DNA from: Ralstonia pickettii
GTDB taxonomy: Bacteria; Pseudomonadota; Gammaproteobacteria; Burkholderiales; Burkholderiaceae
Length of the DNA stretch: 64,000 nt
Direction of reading: 5' to 3'
Assembly (NCBI RefSeq): GCF_000607165.1
Contig: NZ_JFZG01000008.1
Coordinates: 372,001-436,000, forward strand
The notes under the pieces are model-generated. The model had not been told where the DNA came from. It searched no databases and saw only the letters and a program-made list of their open reading frames with translations. Positions within the stretch are counted from its first letter, which is position 1, and each line of letters opens with the position of its first letter. Positions 44,778-53,529 of this stretch are shown here, one piece after another. A program made the position numbers and the translations under genes.

Positions 44778-45662
44778 ATGGAAATCTTCGGCGTTCCGCT
44801 ACCGGCCATGCTCAGCCAATTGCTGCTGGGTCTGGTCAACGGTTCCTTCTATGCGATGTTGAGCCTCGGCCTTGCGGTCATCTTCGGGCTGCTCAACGTC
44901 ATCAATTTTGCGCACGGCGCGTTGTTCATGCTTGGCGCGGTGCTCACGTGGATGGGCTTCTCGTACCTGGGCGTGCCGTACTGGGCCATGCTGGTGCTCT
45001 CGCCGCTGGTGATCGGTCTGCTGGGCATGGTGATCGAACGTACGCTGCTGCGTTTCATCTACAAGCTGGACCATCTCTATGGCCTGCTGCTCACGCTGGG
45101 TGTGACGCTCGTCATCGAGGGCGTGTTTCGCGCCATTTACGGCGTGTCGGGCCTGCCGTACGACACCCCCGAATTGCTGCAGGGTGCCACCGACCTCGGC
45201 TTCATGATGCTGCCCAACTATCGCGCGTGGGTGGTGGTGGCGTCGCTGGCGGTGTGCTTCGCCACGTGGTTCATGATCGAAAAGACCAAGCTGGGCGCCT
45301 ACCTGCGCGCCGGCACGGAGAACCCGAAGCTGGTCGAAGCCTTTGGCGTGAACGTGCCGCTGATGGTCACGCTCACCTACGGTTTTGGCGTGGCGCTGGC
45401 GGCGTTTGCTGGCGTGCTGGCTGCGCCCGTCATCCAGATCTCGCCGCTGATGGGGCAGAGCATGATCATCACCGTGTTTGCGGTGGTGGTGATTGGCGGC
45501 ATGGGGTCGATTCTCGGTTCGATCATCACCGGCCTGGGCCTGGGCGTGATCGAGGGCCTGACCAAGGTGTTTTATCCACAGGCGTCGGCGACCGTGGTGT
45601 TCGTGATCATGGTGCTGGTGCTGCTGGTGCGTCCGGCGGGCCTGTTCGGTAAAGAGAAATGA
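44778..45662 (+). CDS. livH: ABC transporter permease LivH
   Basis: 294 residues, about eight membrane spans. LivH-type features are LLLGLVNGSFYAMLSLGLAVIFGLLNVINFAHGALFMLG and the EAA-like loop FGVNVPLMVTLTYGFGVALAAFAGVLAAPV. It is the first inner-membrane subunit of the importer. The TGA stop overlaps the livM ATG by 4 bp, indicating coupled translation. Confidence 0.94.
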   Translation: MEIFGVPLPAMLSQLLLGLVNGSFYAMLSLGLAVIFGLLNVINFAHGALFMLGAVLTWMGFSYLGVPYWAMLVLSPLVIGLLGMVIERTLLRFIYKLDHLYGLLLTLGVTLVIEGVFRAIYGVSGLPYDTPELLQGATDLGFMMLPNYRAWVVVASLAVCFATWFMIEKTKLGAYLRAGTENPKLVEAFGVNVPLMVTLTYGFGVALAAFAGVLAAPVIQISPLMGQSMIITVFAVVVIGGMGSILGSIITGLGLGVIEGLTKVFYPQASATVVFVIMVLVLLVRPAGLFGKEK

Positions 45663-46663
45663 GCGGCGCGGCCAACATGACCAACTCTTCTTCCCTCAAA
45701 TACGTCCTGTACGGCCTGCTGCTGGTTGCGCTGATTGCCGCACCGCTGGTGGGCGCGTATCCGGTGTTCGTCGCCAAGCTGCTGTGCTTCGCGCTGTTTG
45801 CCTCCGCATTCAACCTGTTGCTGGGCTACACGGGGCTGCTGTCGTTCGGGCATGCGGCGTTCTTTGGCGGCGCGGGCTACGTGGCCGGCTACATGATGCG
45901 CGACCTGCATGTCACGCCTGAAGTGGGGCTGCTGGCCGGCACCGCGGCGGGTGCGTTCATTGGTTTGATCGTCGGCTTGCTGGCCATCCGTCGCCAGGGC
46001 ATCTATTTCGCGATGATCACGCTGGCGCTGGCGCAGATGCTGTACTTCTTCTGTCTGCAAGTGCCGTTCACCGGCGGTGAAGATGGCCTGCAAGGCGTGC
46101 CGCGCGGCAAGCTGTTCGGCGTGTTGGATCTGTCGTCCGATCTGACGCTGTATTACGTTGTGCTCGTCATCGTGGCGTTGGCGTTTCTGCTGATCGTGCG
46201 CACGATCCACTCGCCGTTCGGGCAGATCCTCAAGGCCATCAAGGAGAACGAGCCGCGCGCCACGTCCCTCGGCTACGACACCGATCGTTTCAAGCTGCTG
46301 GCCTTCGTGCTGTCGGCTGCGCTCACGGGCCTGGCCGGCTCGCTCAAGACGCTGGTGCTGGGCTTCGAGACGCTCACCGACGTGCACTGGTCGATGTCCG
46401 GCTCGGTCATCCTGATGACCCTGGTGGGCGGCCTGGGTATCCTGTCGGGCCCGCTGCTGGGCGCGGCGCTGGTGATTGCGCTGGAAAACAAGCTCGGCGA
46501 CATCGGCAGCTTCCTGGCTGGCGCCACCGGCATCGACGGCTTCAATATCCTCGGGGAATCGGTCACCACGGTCACGGGCGCGATCTTCGTGATCTGCGTG
46601 CTGACCTTCCGCCGGGGCATCATGGGCGAAATCGCGGCTCGCGTGCCCTGGTTGCGACGTTGA
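45659..46663 (+). CDS. livM: ABC transporter permease LivM
   Basis: 334 residues, nine to ten membrane spans. FNLLLGYTGLLSFGHAAFFGGAGYVAGY and the EAA-like loop AIKENEPRATSLGYDTDRFKLLAFVLSAALTG match LivM. It is the second membrane subunit of the importer. The gene is the last in the operon; candidate terminators follow at 46732 and 46864. Confidence 0.94.
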   Translation: MSGAANMTNSSSLKYVLYGLLLVALIAAPLVGAYPVFVAKLLCFALFASAFNLLLGYTGLLSFGHAAFFGGAGYVAGYMMRDLHVTPEVGLLAGTAAGAFIGLIVGLLAIRRQGIYFAMITLALAQMLYFFCLQVPFTGGEDGLQGVPRGKLFGVLDLSSDLTLYYVVLVIVALAFLLIVRTIHSPFGQILKAIKENEPRATSLGYDTDRFKLLAFVLSAALTGLAGSLKTLVLGFETLTDVHWSMSGSVILMTLVGGLGILSGPLLGAALVIALENKLGDIGSFLAGATGIDGFNILGESVTTVTGAIFVICVLTFRRGIMGEIAARVPWLRR

Positions 46664-46731
46664 CGCCACAATGCGCGAAGATGCCGGCGAACTTCACCCA
46701 AGCGACTGAACTTGGTGCCTCATGCACCGTA

Positions 46732-46769
46732 AGGGTTTGCTCTAGTTGCTGCATTGCGGTGCATCTTTT
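46732..46769 (+). terminator. Candidate terminator after livM
   Basis: ATGCACCG (46732-46739) and CGGTGCAT (46757-46764) pair perfectly around a 17-base loop, and CTTTT follows. It is weaker than the hairpin at 46864 but is the first stem-loop past livM. Confidence 0.45.
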
Positions 46770-46863
46770 ACAGTCGCGTTACGGTTTTCGCACGAGATAA
46801 ATGAGGCGGGAGCGAGGAGACGACAGCACACACCGCATGTACGGTGGAGATGCAAAATAAATG

Positions 46864-46898
46864 AAGGCCCTGCCAGGCGATCCCCGGCAGGGCCTTTT
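46864..46898. terminator. Strong terminator, bidirectional
   Basis: AAGGCCCTGCC (46864-46874) and GGCAGGGCCTT (46886-46896) form an 11-bp stem with an 11-base loop, followed by a T-run. The minus-strand gene (46910-47146) ends 12 bp away, so both directions could use it. Confidence 0.87.
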
Positions 46899-46909
46899 AG
46901 TTTGTGCGT

Positions 46910-47146
46910 TCAACCGGTGGCGCTTGCCGCCAATAGCGCCCGGCCCCGGGCGCTGACCGTCATCAGATGCAACTCAGGCGGAGATCCGGGCGCGCAGTCC
47001 ACCAGCCCGTCGATGCACGCGTCTTCCCAGATCGACAAACGCGGACACGACGTCCGCCACGTTTCCAGCACTTCGGCATAAGGCCGGGGCCGCTCGGCCA
47101 GCGACTGCAGCAATTGCAGGGTGAGGGCATGGGTCGGATCGGCCAT
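46910..47146 (-). CDS. Small conserved hypothetical protein
   Basis: 78 residues, mostly helical: DPTHALTLQLLQSLAERPRPYAEVLETWRTSCPRLSIWEDACIDGLV, then a short hydrophobic C-terminal segment (SARGRALLAASA). No family was recognised. The pattern (helix, Glu/Trp-rich turn, then MTVSARGRALL) resembles a small winged-helix fold, which is only an impression. ATG 47146 has GGAG upstream; a longer frame upstream is GC-rich and not gene-like. Divergent from the next gene. Confidence 0.55.
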   Translation of the reverse strand: MADPTHALTLQLLQSLAERPRPYAEVLETWRTSCPRLSIWEDACIDGLVDCAPGSPPELHLMTVSARGRALLAASATG

Positions 47147-47267
47147 GGCGGGCTCCGCGTGGGGCGACCGATCCATTCTGGTTCGCGCGCATTCACAAGA
47201 GAAATGCATTCGGTGTCGACGCCTATGCGCGCGCTGCATGACAATGGCGCCTTCGCCAGAGCCGCCC

Positions 47268-47705
47268 ATGACCCTCTCCACTCGCCTTGCCACGCCCGAA
47301 GACCGGCCGCGCCTGCTCGCCGCCATTGCATCGACTGCCTCGCCGCTGCAGTTGGCGCATGCCGTTGATACGCTGCTCGCCCATCCAAGCGTGCATCCCT
47401 GTTTCCTCGTTGAAATGGGGGAGGTGTTGACCGGCGTGGCGCCGATCACGCTCGTGCCGCATCTGGTGCTGGGCGGTTTGGTGGCGTGGTTGCCGGCGGG
47501 CGTGATGGTGTTTTCCGGTGACATGGCCACGCGCGATACCGCCTTGGCCGCCGTGAATGAGTACGCCAGAGCACATGGCATACTCCACGTCCTGCTGCCG
47601 CCCGCAGCGCTTTCCGCTGACGCCGCCGCCGCGCTCGGCTTTGCGCCCGATACATCCGGCTGCTGGCGGCGCAGCGCCCGCCCGTCACCCAAGTCGTTGG
47701 GCTAA
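47268..47705 (+). CDS. Hypothetical protein, possibly GNAT-like
   Basis: 145 residues from ATG 47268 (MTLSTRLATPEDRPRLLAAI). The opening resembles the start of a GNAT acetyltransferase (RLATPEDRPRLLA) and the end carries LPPAALSADAAAALGFAPDTSG, a typical C-terminal GNAT segment. The acetyl-CoA P-loop is not clearly recognisable (WLPAGVMVFSGDMATRDTALAAV sits where it would be). It may therefore be a degenerate or non-acetylating member. The TauE-type gene follows 23 bp later. Confidence 0.5.
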   Translation: MTLSTRLATPEDRPRLLAAIASTASPLQLAHAVDTLLAHPSVHPCFLVEMGEVLTGVAPITLVPHLVLGGLVAWLPAGVMVFSGDMATRDTALAAVNEYARAHGILHVLLPPAALSADAAAALGFAPDTSGCWRRSARPSPKSLG

Positions 47706-47728
47706 TCCTTCCCGTTTCGTTTCTCCTG

Positions 47729-48487
47729 ATGGAATTCGCTTTGCTCGCCGTGGCTGGCTTTCTGGCCGGCCTGATCGATGCCGTGGCCGGTGGCGGCGGC
47801 CTGGTGCAGATTCCCGCGCTGTTCTCGGCGTATCCCAACATCGCGCCCGCTACGCTGATCGGAACGAACAAGGTCGCGTCGATGTCGGGCACCGCTACGG
47901 CGGCGGTGCGTTACGGCCGCACAGTGCGCATCTACTGGGGCGCGACGGCGCCGGCCGTGGTCACGGCGTTTGCCTTTTCGCTGCTGGGCGCGTGGGCGCT
48001 CATACATATCCCGGCCGAGCCGCTGCGCCGCGCGCTGCCGTTCGTGCTGGCCGTGCTGCTCGTCTACACGGTTGCCAAGAAGAACCTCGGCGCCGATCAT
48101 GCCCCGAGCCTAAAGGGCGGGCGCGAGCGTGCGGCAGCCCTGCTGGCCGGCGCCGCCATCGGCTTCTACGACGGCGTATTCGGCCCGGGCACCGGCAGCT
48201 TTCTGATGATCGTGTTCGTGCGCGTGTTCGGTTACGACTTTCTGCACGCGTCGGCGTCCACCAAGATCGTCAACTTGGCGACCAACGTGGCCGCGCTGTT
48301 GCTGTTGGCCGCCAAGGGCCACGTTTGGTGGCAGCTCGGCGTGGTGATGGCAGTCGCCAACGTCGCCGGCAATCAGGTCGGCAGTCACCTCGCGCTGCGG
48401 CACGGCAGCCGCTTCGTGCGCAAGGTGTTCATCGTGGTGGTGTTGGCGCTGATTTTGAAGACGGCTTACGACGCGTTCATCCGTTGA
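47729..48487 (+). CDS. TSUP (TauE/SafE) family membrane transporter
   Basis: 252 residues with about seven or eight membrane spans. GFLAGLIDAVAGGGGLVQIPALF near the start and GFYDGVFGPGTGSFLMIVFVR in the second half are the paired TSUP repeats. The family moves sulfite, sulfoacetate or similar organosulfur anions across the inner membrane. Its stop overlaps the convergent cupin gene by 11 bp. Confidence 0.93.
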   Translation: MEFALLAVAGFLAGLIDAVAGGGGLVQIPALFSAYPNIAPATLIGTNKVASMSGTATAAVRYGRTVRIYWGATAPAVVTAFAFSLLGAWALIHIPAEPLRRALPFVLAVLLVYTVAKKNLGADHAPSLKGGRERAAALLAGAAIGFYDGVFGPGTGSFLMIVFVRVFGYDFLHASASTKIVNLATNVAALLLLAAKGHVWWQLGVVMAVANVAGNQVGSHLALRHGSRFVRKVFIVVVLALILKTAYDAFIR

Positions 48488-48854
48488 GTTGCTTCTCAAG
48501 CGCCACGCTGCGCTCGGTGATGACGTCACCCGTGTGCTGCGTGGTGACGGTCTCAATCAGCATGATTCCGCATTCCTCGTCGGCGACGGGAAAGTGACGC
48601 ACACCGCGCGGCACGACACAGAATTCACCCGGGCCGAGGTGCACGTCGGCGCGGTCTTCGAAAGCGATTTTCAGGTGGCCGTAGACCACAAAGAACAGCT
48701 CGTCTTCATTCGGGTGATCGTGCCAGACGAATTCGCCCTTGAGCTTGGCGACCTTGATGTATTGGTCGTTGACCTGGCCGACAATGCGCGGCGACCAATA
48801 GTCCGTGACCTGTTCCAGCGCGTGCGTGACCTGTACGGCGTGTCCTGCGAGCAT
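48477..48854 (-). CDS. Cupin domain protein
   Basis: 125 residues from ATG 48854 (frame opens at 48917). One cupin fold. Motif 1 is WHDHPNEDELFFVVYG with two His and Glu as possible metal ligands, and motif 2 is PGEFCVVPRGVRHFPVA with the further His. No second cupin or DNA-binding domain. Catalytic role unknown. It overlaps the convergent transporter stop and is divergent from the HD-domain gene. Confidence 0.85.
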   Translation of the reverse strand: MLAGHAVQVTHALEQVTDYWSPRIVGQVNDQYIKVAKLKGEFVWHDHPNEDELFFVVYGHLKIAFEDRADVHLGPGEFCVVPRGVRHFPVADEECGIMLIETVTTQHTGDVITERSVALEKQLNG

Positions 48855-49023
48855 GTTGCGCTCCGGTGTGTGGGAAGGCTCTGAAGATAAGGGCGGGCGC
48901 CGGGCATTCCCAACCAAACTTTCTAATCGCGCCGATCACGCGGGCTAATGCACCGTGCGTTGTCACTATGCTGCCGCATGGGCCGGCTAGGCTGCAAGGT
49001 TCCGCTTTCTCCAGCGCAGCATC

Positions 49024-49575
49024 ATGGCCCTGAGCCTCGACGACATCCGCACGCTATTCGACCGCCACGGCAACATTGCCTACAGCGGCGAGCCCGTCAC
49101 CCAACTCGAACATGCCTTGCAGACGGCGGCGCTGGCGGAGGCGGCCGGCGCGTCGGATGCGTTGGTTACCGCGGCGCTGCTGCACGACCTTGGCCATTTG
49201 CTGAACCTGCAGGGTGAAACGCCCACCGCCCACGGCATCGACGATCAGCACCAGTACTTTGCGCTGCCGTTTCTGCGTGCGACGTTTCCCGATGCCGTGC
49301 TGGAGCCGATCCGCCTGCATGTGGATGCCAAGCGCTGCCTGTGTGCGATGGATGCGCATTACTACGCGCGTCTGTCGGCGGATTCCATACGGAGCCTGGC
49401 ATTGCAGGGCGGTGTGTTTTCGGCGCACGAGGCCGAGGCATTCATGCAGCGTCCGTACGCTGCCGATGCACTGCAACTGCGCCGCTGGGATGACCTCGCC
49501 AAGGTAGCCGGGCAGCGCACGCCTGATCTTGCCCACTTCCTGGCGACGGCCGCGCGGGTTTCAGTGGCAGCCTAG
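49024..49575 (+). CDS. HD-domain protein, PhnZ/phosphonate-degradation type
   Basis: 183 residues. The opening LFDRHGNIAYSGEPVTQLEHALQTAALAEAAGASDALVTAALLHDLGHLL resembles PhnZ-like HD oxygenases and the HD proteins found with phosphonate operons. The Tyr-Ser-Gly-Glu stretch and the HD pair LLHDLGH bind a di-iron or other metal centre. No PhnY partner lies in the window. ATG 49024 starts 169 bp from the divergent cupin gene; its stop overlaps the convergent gene by 15 bp. Confidence 0.83.
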   Translation: MALSLDDIRTLFDRHGNIAYSGEPVTQLEHALQTAALAEAAGASDALVTAALLHDLGHLLNLQGETPTAHGIDDQHQYFALPFLRATFPDAVLEPIRLHVDAKRCLCAMDAHYYARLSADSIRSLALQGGVFSAHEAEAFMQRPYAADALQLRRWDDLAKVAGQRTPDLAHFLATAARVSVAA

Positions 49576-50517
49576 GCTGCGCAGCGTCGTGCCCACGGCT
49601 TCGTCCCACGGTGTGTGCGGTTCGGCGCCGAGCGCCTGCACGAGCTTGGCGTTGTCCATGCGCACCGGCTGCTGCCACAGATAACGCATCTCGCGCATCT
49701 CGCGCAGCATCTCCGAGAACGGCGCCAGCACGGGCATCAGCCACCACGGGAACGCGCGTGTCTTGACTGGGTGACCCACCGCACGACCGATCGATGCGGG
49801 CATCTGCGTACCGTCGGCATCCCAGTGGCCGCGCATGTGATAGACGGCGAAGTCCGGCAGACGATCGCCTTGCTCGACAAGGCGCAGCATGGTTTCTGCC
49901 ACGTCCGGCAAATAAGCCCATTGGTGGCCGATGCCCGCCGCGCCCGGATACGTGACGGTGCGCACAGGCTTGCCCGGCTTGACCAGCGCGCCGGCGAACC
50001 ACGTATTGCTTGTTTGCGGCCCGAAGAAGTCGCCCGCGCGCACGATCAGGCTGCGCACGCCTTCGGCGCTGGCGGCCTGCATGCGGCGCTCCAGTTCTGC
50101 GCGGATCTTGCCCTTGCGCGTGAGGGGCGCCTGCTTTGTCGTTTCGCGCAGCACAGGGAACGTGTCCGGCCCGAAGTTGTACACCGTGCCCGGCAGCACG
50201 ATGCGCGCACCCGAAGCGCGGGCAGCGGCGATGGTGTTGTCGATCATCGGCAGCACCTGGCCAGCCCAGTTCTTGTAGCCCGGCGGGTTGACGGCGTGGA
50301 TGATCAACTCCGTGCCTTGCGCCGCGCCAACCACGTCTTCGCGCACCATCGCGTCGCCGCGAATCCATTCGAATGCGGTGTTGCGGTTCGTCAGCGCATC
50401 CGGATTGCGCTGCAGCGCCCGCACATGCCAGCCACGTGCCACCAGCCGACGTGCCACTTCGCCGCCGATGCCGCCGGTAGCGCCCAATACCAATGCGATG
50501 CGTTGTGCCTGTTCCAT
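49561..50517 (-). CDS. NAD(P)-dependent sugar-epimerase-like oxidoreductase
   Basis: 318 residues from ATG 50517 (frame opens at 50742). The Rossmann motif is LVLGATGGIGGEVARRLVARGW near the N terminus, in an extended SDR/epimerase-like fold. Other markers are WIRGDAMVREDVVGAAQGTELIIHAVNPPG and VRAGDFFGPQ. A canonical YxxxK motif was not obvious by eye, so it may be a reductase or atypical NAD-binding protein. Divergent from a LysR gene that probably controls it. Confidence 0.83.
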   Translation of the reverse strand: MEQAQRIALVLGATGGIGGEVARRLVARGWHVRALQRNPDALTNRNTAFEWIRGDAMVREDVVGAAQGTELIIHAVNPPGYKNWAGQVLPMIDNTIAAARASGARIVLPGTVYNFGPDTFPVLRETTKQAPLTRKGKIRAELERRMQAASAEGVRSLIVRAGDFFGPQTSNTWFAGALVKPGKPVRTVTYPGAAGIGHQWAYLPDVAETMLRLVEQGDRLPDFAVYHMRGHWDADGTQMPASIGRAVGHPVKTRAFPWWLMPVLAPFSEMLREMREMRYLWQQPVRMDNAKLVQALGAEPHTPWDEAVGTTLRSLGCH

Positions 50518-50610
50518 GACCGTGCTCCTGCTGTGTGTGAGAGCGTTGCGATGGAGGCATTCTGGGCGCAGCTGTGCTTCAATGGAATTGTTGGTGATGA
50601 GCGTGCAGCT

Positions 50611-50624
50611 ATACGAATTTGTAT
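50611..50624. promoter_or_regulatory. LysR-type operator candidate ATAC-N6-GTAT
   Basis: A 14-bp palindrome with the T-N11-A pattern overlaps the first base pair of the LysR coding region. It lies in the divergent gap with the epimerase gene. Probable autoregulation and control of the divergent gene is inference. Confidence 0.45.
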
Positions 50625-51519
50625 GATCGGATCTGAACCGGGTTGGGAGCTTTATCGGACCTTTCTTGCTGTCGTGCGAGAAGGATCGCTGTCGGGCGCT
50701 GCGCGCGCGCTTGGGCTGACGCAGCCGACGGCGGGGCGGCATGTCGATGCTCTGGAACGGGCGCTGGGCATGTCGCTGTTCATCCGCACGCAGCAGGGAT
50801 TGAGCCCCACAGAAGCGGCGCTATTGCTGCGGCCGTTTGCCGAATCGCTCGAAGCCACCAGCGCCGCCTTGCTGCGCGCCGCCTCCAGCCAGGGCGAGGG
50901 CGTACGCGGCACCGTGCGCATCACCGCCAGCGAGGTCGTGGCGGTGGAGGTGTTGCCGCCCATCCTCGCCGACCTGCATGCTATCTATCCAGAACTGACG
51001 CTCGAACTTGTGCCGTCCAACCGCATGGAGGACCTGCTACGCCGCGAGGCCGACATCGCCGTGCGCATGCAGCCACCGAGCCAGGGCGTGCTCGTCGCGC
51101 GGCACCTGGGCGAGATTGAATTGGGGCTGTTTGCGCACCGGTGCTATCTCGCACAGCGCGGCACGCCAACCACGGTGGAAGAACTCGCTGGCCACACCCT
51201 GATCGGCTACGACAAGGAAAACGCATTCCTGCGCAGCGTGCGAGCGCAGTTCCCGTGGATCCAACGCAATCGCTTCGCGCTGCGTACCGACAGTGACCTG
51301 GCTGCGATTGCCGCGCTGCGTGCTGGCTTTGGTGTTGGCTTCTGCCAGGTCGGCTTGGTACGGCACAACGCGGATCTGGTTCGGCTGTTCAGCGATCAGA
51401 TCACCATCACGCTCGACACATGGCTCGCCATGCACGAAGACCTGCGTGACAGCCCGCGCTGCCGTGTCGTGTTTGATGCGCTGGCGAACGGACTGCTGCG
51501 GTACATCAACGGCGATTGA
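50623..51519 (+). CDS. LysR family transcriptional regulator
   Basis: 298 residues from ATG 50623. The N-terminal helix-turn-helix is LYRTFLAVVREGSLSGAARALGLTQPTAGRHVDALERALG. A LysR substrate-binding domain follows (RGTVRITASEVVAVEVLPPILADLHAIYPELTLELVPSN). It is divergent from the epimerase-like gene, 105 bp away, with a palindrome at its start. Confidence 0.93.
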   Translation: MIGSEPGWELYRTFLAVVREGSLSGAARALGLTQPTAGRHVDALERALGMSLFIRTQQGLSPTEAALLLRPFAESLEATSAALLRAASSQGEGVRGTVRITASEVVAVEVLPPILADLHAIYPELTLELVPSNRMEDLLRREADIAVRMQPPSQGVLVARHLGEIELGLFAHRCYLAQRGTPTTVEELAGHTLIGYDKENAFLRSVRAQFPWIQRNRFALRTDSDLAAIAALRAGFGVGFCQVGLVRHNADLVRLFSDQITITLDTWLAMHEDLRDSPRCRVVFDALANGLLRYINGD

Positions 51520-51531
51520 TCGATCGCGTTG

Positions 51532-51747
51532 TTATCGCTTCTGGCGCAATGGGTCGAGCAGGCTCTTCAACCCGTTGTGATCCAACTCCTGCATCAGCGC
51601 GAGCAACCGGCCGATCTGCCCCGGCGGAAAGCCTTCGCGCGCGAACCAGTTGAGGTAATGGCCCGGCAGGTCGGCAATCAGGCGGCCCTTGTATTTGCCA
51701 AAGGGCATTTGCGTGGTGACGAGGCGTTGGAGGTCTTCGGGGTTCAT
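51532..51747 (-). CDS. DUF3820 family protein
   Basis: 71 residues. TTQMPFGKYKGRLIADLPGHYLNWFAREGFPPG is the DUF3820 signature (MPFGKYKG...LPxxYLxWF). The function is unknown; a relationship to nucleic-acid-associated proteins is sometimes suggested for the fold but is not visible here. The short size matches the family. It lies 5 bp downstream of the second LysR gene, so the two may be co-transcribed. Confidence 0.9.
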   Translation of the reverse strand: MNPEDLQRLVTTQMPFGKYKGRLIADLPGHYLNWFAREGFPPGQIGRLLALMQELDHNGLKSLLDPLRQKR

Positions 51748-51752
51748 GGACG

Positions 51753-52661
51753 CTATTGTGCCGTCGATGTGGGGACGAGCGTGGGCACCTGCTCCAGCAA
51801 ATGCGCCACAAAACCAGAGAGCTTCGGCAGCGGCCGCCGATCCTGCCGATACACGACATGAATCGGCCGCGGCTCGGGCGCGTACGCTTGCAGCACGCGC
51901 ACAAGGCGGCCACTGGCCAAGTCTTCAGCGACGAGCACTTCCGGCTGCAGCAGCAAGCCTGCGCCGGCAACCGCTGCTGCGCGCAGGCCGTGGCCGTCGT
52001 TGCAGGTGAAGGCTGGGTCGTCGCGCCACGGCGTGTCGCCTTTCCAGTCACGCAACTGCCACGCATTGCGGTTGTTCCACACCATGTGTGAGAGGCAGCG
52101 ATGCTGCGATAGGTCCGCCGGTGTTTCTGGCCGCCCGTATCGCGCAAGGTAATCCGGCGACGCGCAGATGACCATGCGATACATGCACAGCGGTTTGGCG
52201 ACCAGGTCGGCGTCGCCCAACGGCCCGATGCGGATGGCAAGGTCAAACCCCTCGTCGACGAGATCGACCATGCTGTTGCTCAGGTTCAGCTCCACGCGCA
52301 CCTGCGGATGCACCTGCTGGAACGTCGCCGCCAACGGCGCGATCACGCACGCGCCAAACGTGGTGGGCGCGCTCACGCGCAGCGTGCCCGATGGCGACGC
52401 GCGCAGCCGTTCGACGGACGTTTCCGCCCAGCGCACCTGTTCCAGCACGCGTTTGGCGTCTTCATAGAACACGCGGCCGGCGTCGGTCAGGCTCTGGCGT
52501 CGTGTGCTGCGCTGGAGCAGGCGCGCACCCAGCTGCGTTTCCAACGCGCTCACATATTTGCCGACCATGACCGCGGACATTTCCAACCGCGCCGCCGCCT
52601 CGGTGAAGTTGCCGCCTTCCACCACGGCGACGAAGGTTTCCATGCTGCGCAGCTTGTCCAT
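51753..52661 (-). CDS. LysR family transcriptional regulator (second)
   Basis: About 302 residues from ATG 52661 (a longer start at 52673 would place the coding region over the palindrome). Helix-turn-helix METFVAVVEGGNFTEAAARLEMSAVMVGKYVSALE is near the N terminus, then the effector-binding domain (GTLRVSAPTTFGACVIAPLAATFQQVHPQVRVELNLSN). It is divergent from the short-chain dehydrogenase-like gene, which it probably controls. Confidence 0.93.
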   Translation of the reverse strand: MDKLRSMETFVAVVEGGNFTEAAARLEMSAVMVGKYVSALETQLGARLLQRSTRRQSLTDAGRVFYEDAKRVLEQVRWAETSVERLRASPSGTLRVSAPTTFGACVIAPLAATFQQVHPQVRVELNLSNSMVDLVDEGFDLAIRIGPLGDADLVAKPLCMYRMVICASPDYLARYGRPETPADLSQHRCLSHMVWNNRNAWQLRDWKGDTPWRDDPAFTCNDGHGLRAAAVAGAGLLLQPEVLVAEDLASGRLVRVLQAYAPEPRPIHVVYRQDRRPLPKLSGFVAHLLEQVPTLVPTSTAQ

Positions 52662-52684
52662 ATTCCGAACCATTGATTTGGAAT
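52662..52684. promoter_or_regulatory. LysR-type operator candidate ATTCC-N13-GGAAT
   Basis: Perfect 5-bp arms separated by 13 bp lie immediately upstream of the preferred LysR start and about 85 bp before the divergent dehydrogenase-like gene. Control of both genes is inferred from position. Confidence 0.45.
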
Positions 52685-52768
52685 GATCGAAGGTATCACG
52701 GCTTTATCGAATGGGAGGTTCGGCCAAGAATGGGCGCCATTCCAACCGGATTTGTGAAGGAGCAGAGT

Positions 52769-53374
52769 ATGAAAATCGTCGTGATTGGCGCCAGCGGCAC
52801 GCTTGGCCGCGCCGTGGTTGCGGAACTGGAGCAGGGCGGTGCGCACGCGATCATCCGTGTCGGACGCACGCAGGGCGAGCACCAGGTCGACATCACCAAC
52901 GCTGACAGCGTGGCCGCGCTGTTCGACAGGCTTGGCCGTGTGGACGCGATCGTCTCCACCGCCGGCAACCTGTTCTTCGGGCCGCTCACCAAGATGACCG
53001 CAGCGGATTTCAACGTCGGCCTGCAGGACAAGCTGCTCGGGCAGGTGCGCCTGGCGCTGGTCGGCCAGCATTATCTGAACGATGGTGGATCGATCACGCT
53101 CACCACCGGCATCGTCGGGCAGGAGCCGATTGCACAGGGCGCCAACGCGACCGCCGTGAACTCTGCCGTCGAGGGTTTCGTGCGCGCCGCCGCGTGCGAG
53201 CTGCCGCGCGGTATCCGCATCAACGCAGTGAGCCCGACGGTGCTGACCGAATCGATGGGCGCATACGGCCCGTTCTTTCCCGGCTTCGAACCCGTGCCGG
53301 CAGCGCGTGCGGCGCTGGCGTACCGGCGCAGCGTGGAAGGTGTGCAGAGCGGGCGGGTGTACCGCGTAGGCTGA
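52769..53374 (+). CDS. Short-chain dehydrogenase-like protein lacking the Tyr-Lys pair
   Basis: 201 residues from ATG 52769 with AAGGAG upstream. The Rossmann motif is VVIGASGTLGRAVVAEL and the second conserved segment IVSTAGN. At the place of the catalytic YxxxK the sequence reads ANATAVNSAVEGF: Ala127 for Tyr and Asn131 for Lys. The C terminus (RINAVSPTVLTES) is otherwise SDR-like. The cofactor may still bind, but a classical oxidoreductase activity is doubtful. It is divergent from a LysR gene. Confidence 0.83.
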   Translation: MKIVVIGASGTLGRAVVAELEQGGAHAIIRVGRTQGEHQVDITNADSVAALFDRLGRVDAIVSTAGNLFFGPLTKMTAADFNVGLQDKLLGQVRLALVGQHYLNDGGSITLTTGIVGQEPIAQGANATAVNSAVEGFVRAAACELPRGIRINAVSPTVLTESMGAYGPFFPGFEPVPAARAALAYRRSVEGVQSGRVYRVG

Positions 53375-53529
53375 ATCTGCCTAGGTCGTGAACACGTTAA
53401 GGTTCGGGGTATCTCCCCCTTGCCCGCGTGGCGTGACTCCTTCTAGACTCGTTCATCCCCGACCCAGCGGTCGGCCAATCGCAGATTCAGGGCGGGCGCA
53501 GACCCGCTCGGCATATCTCAGGAGACGGC

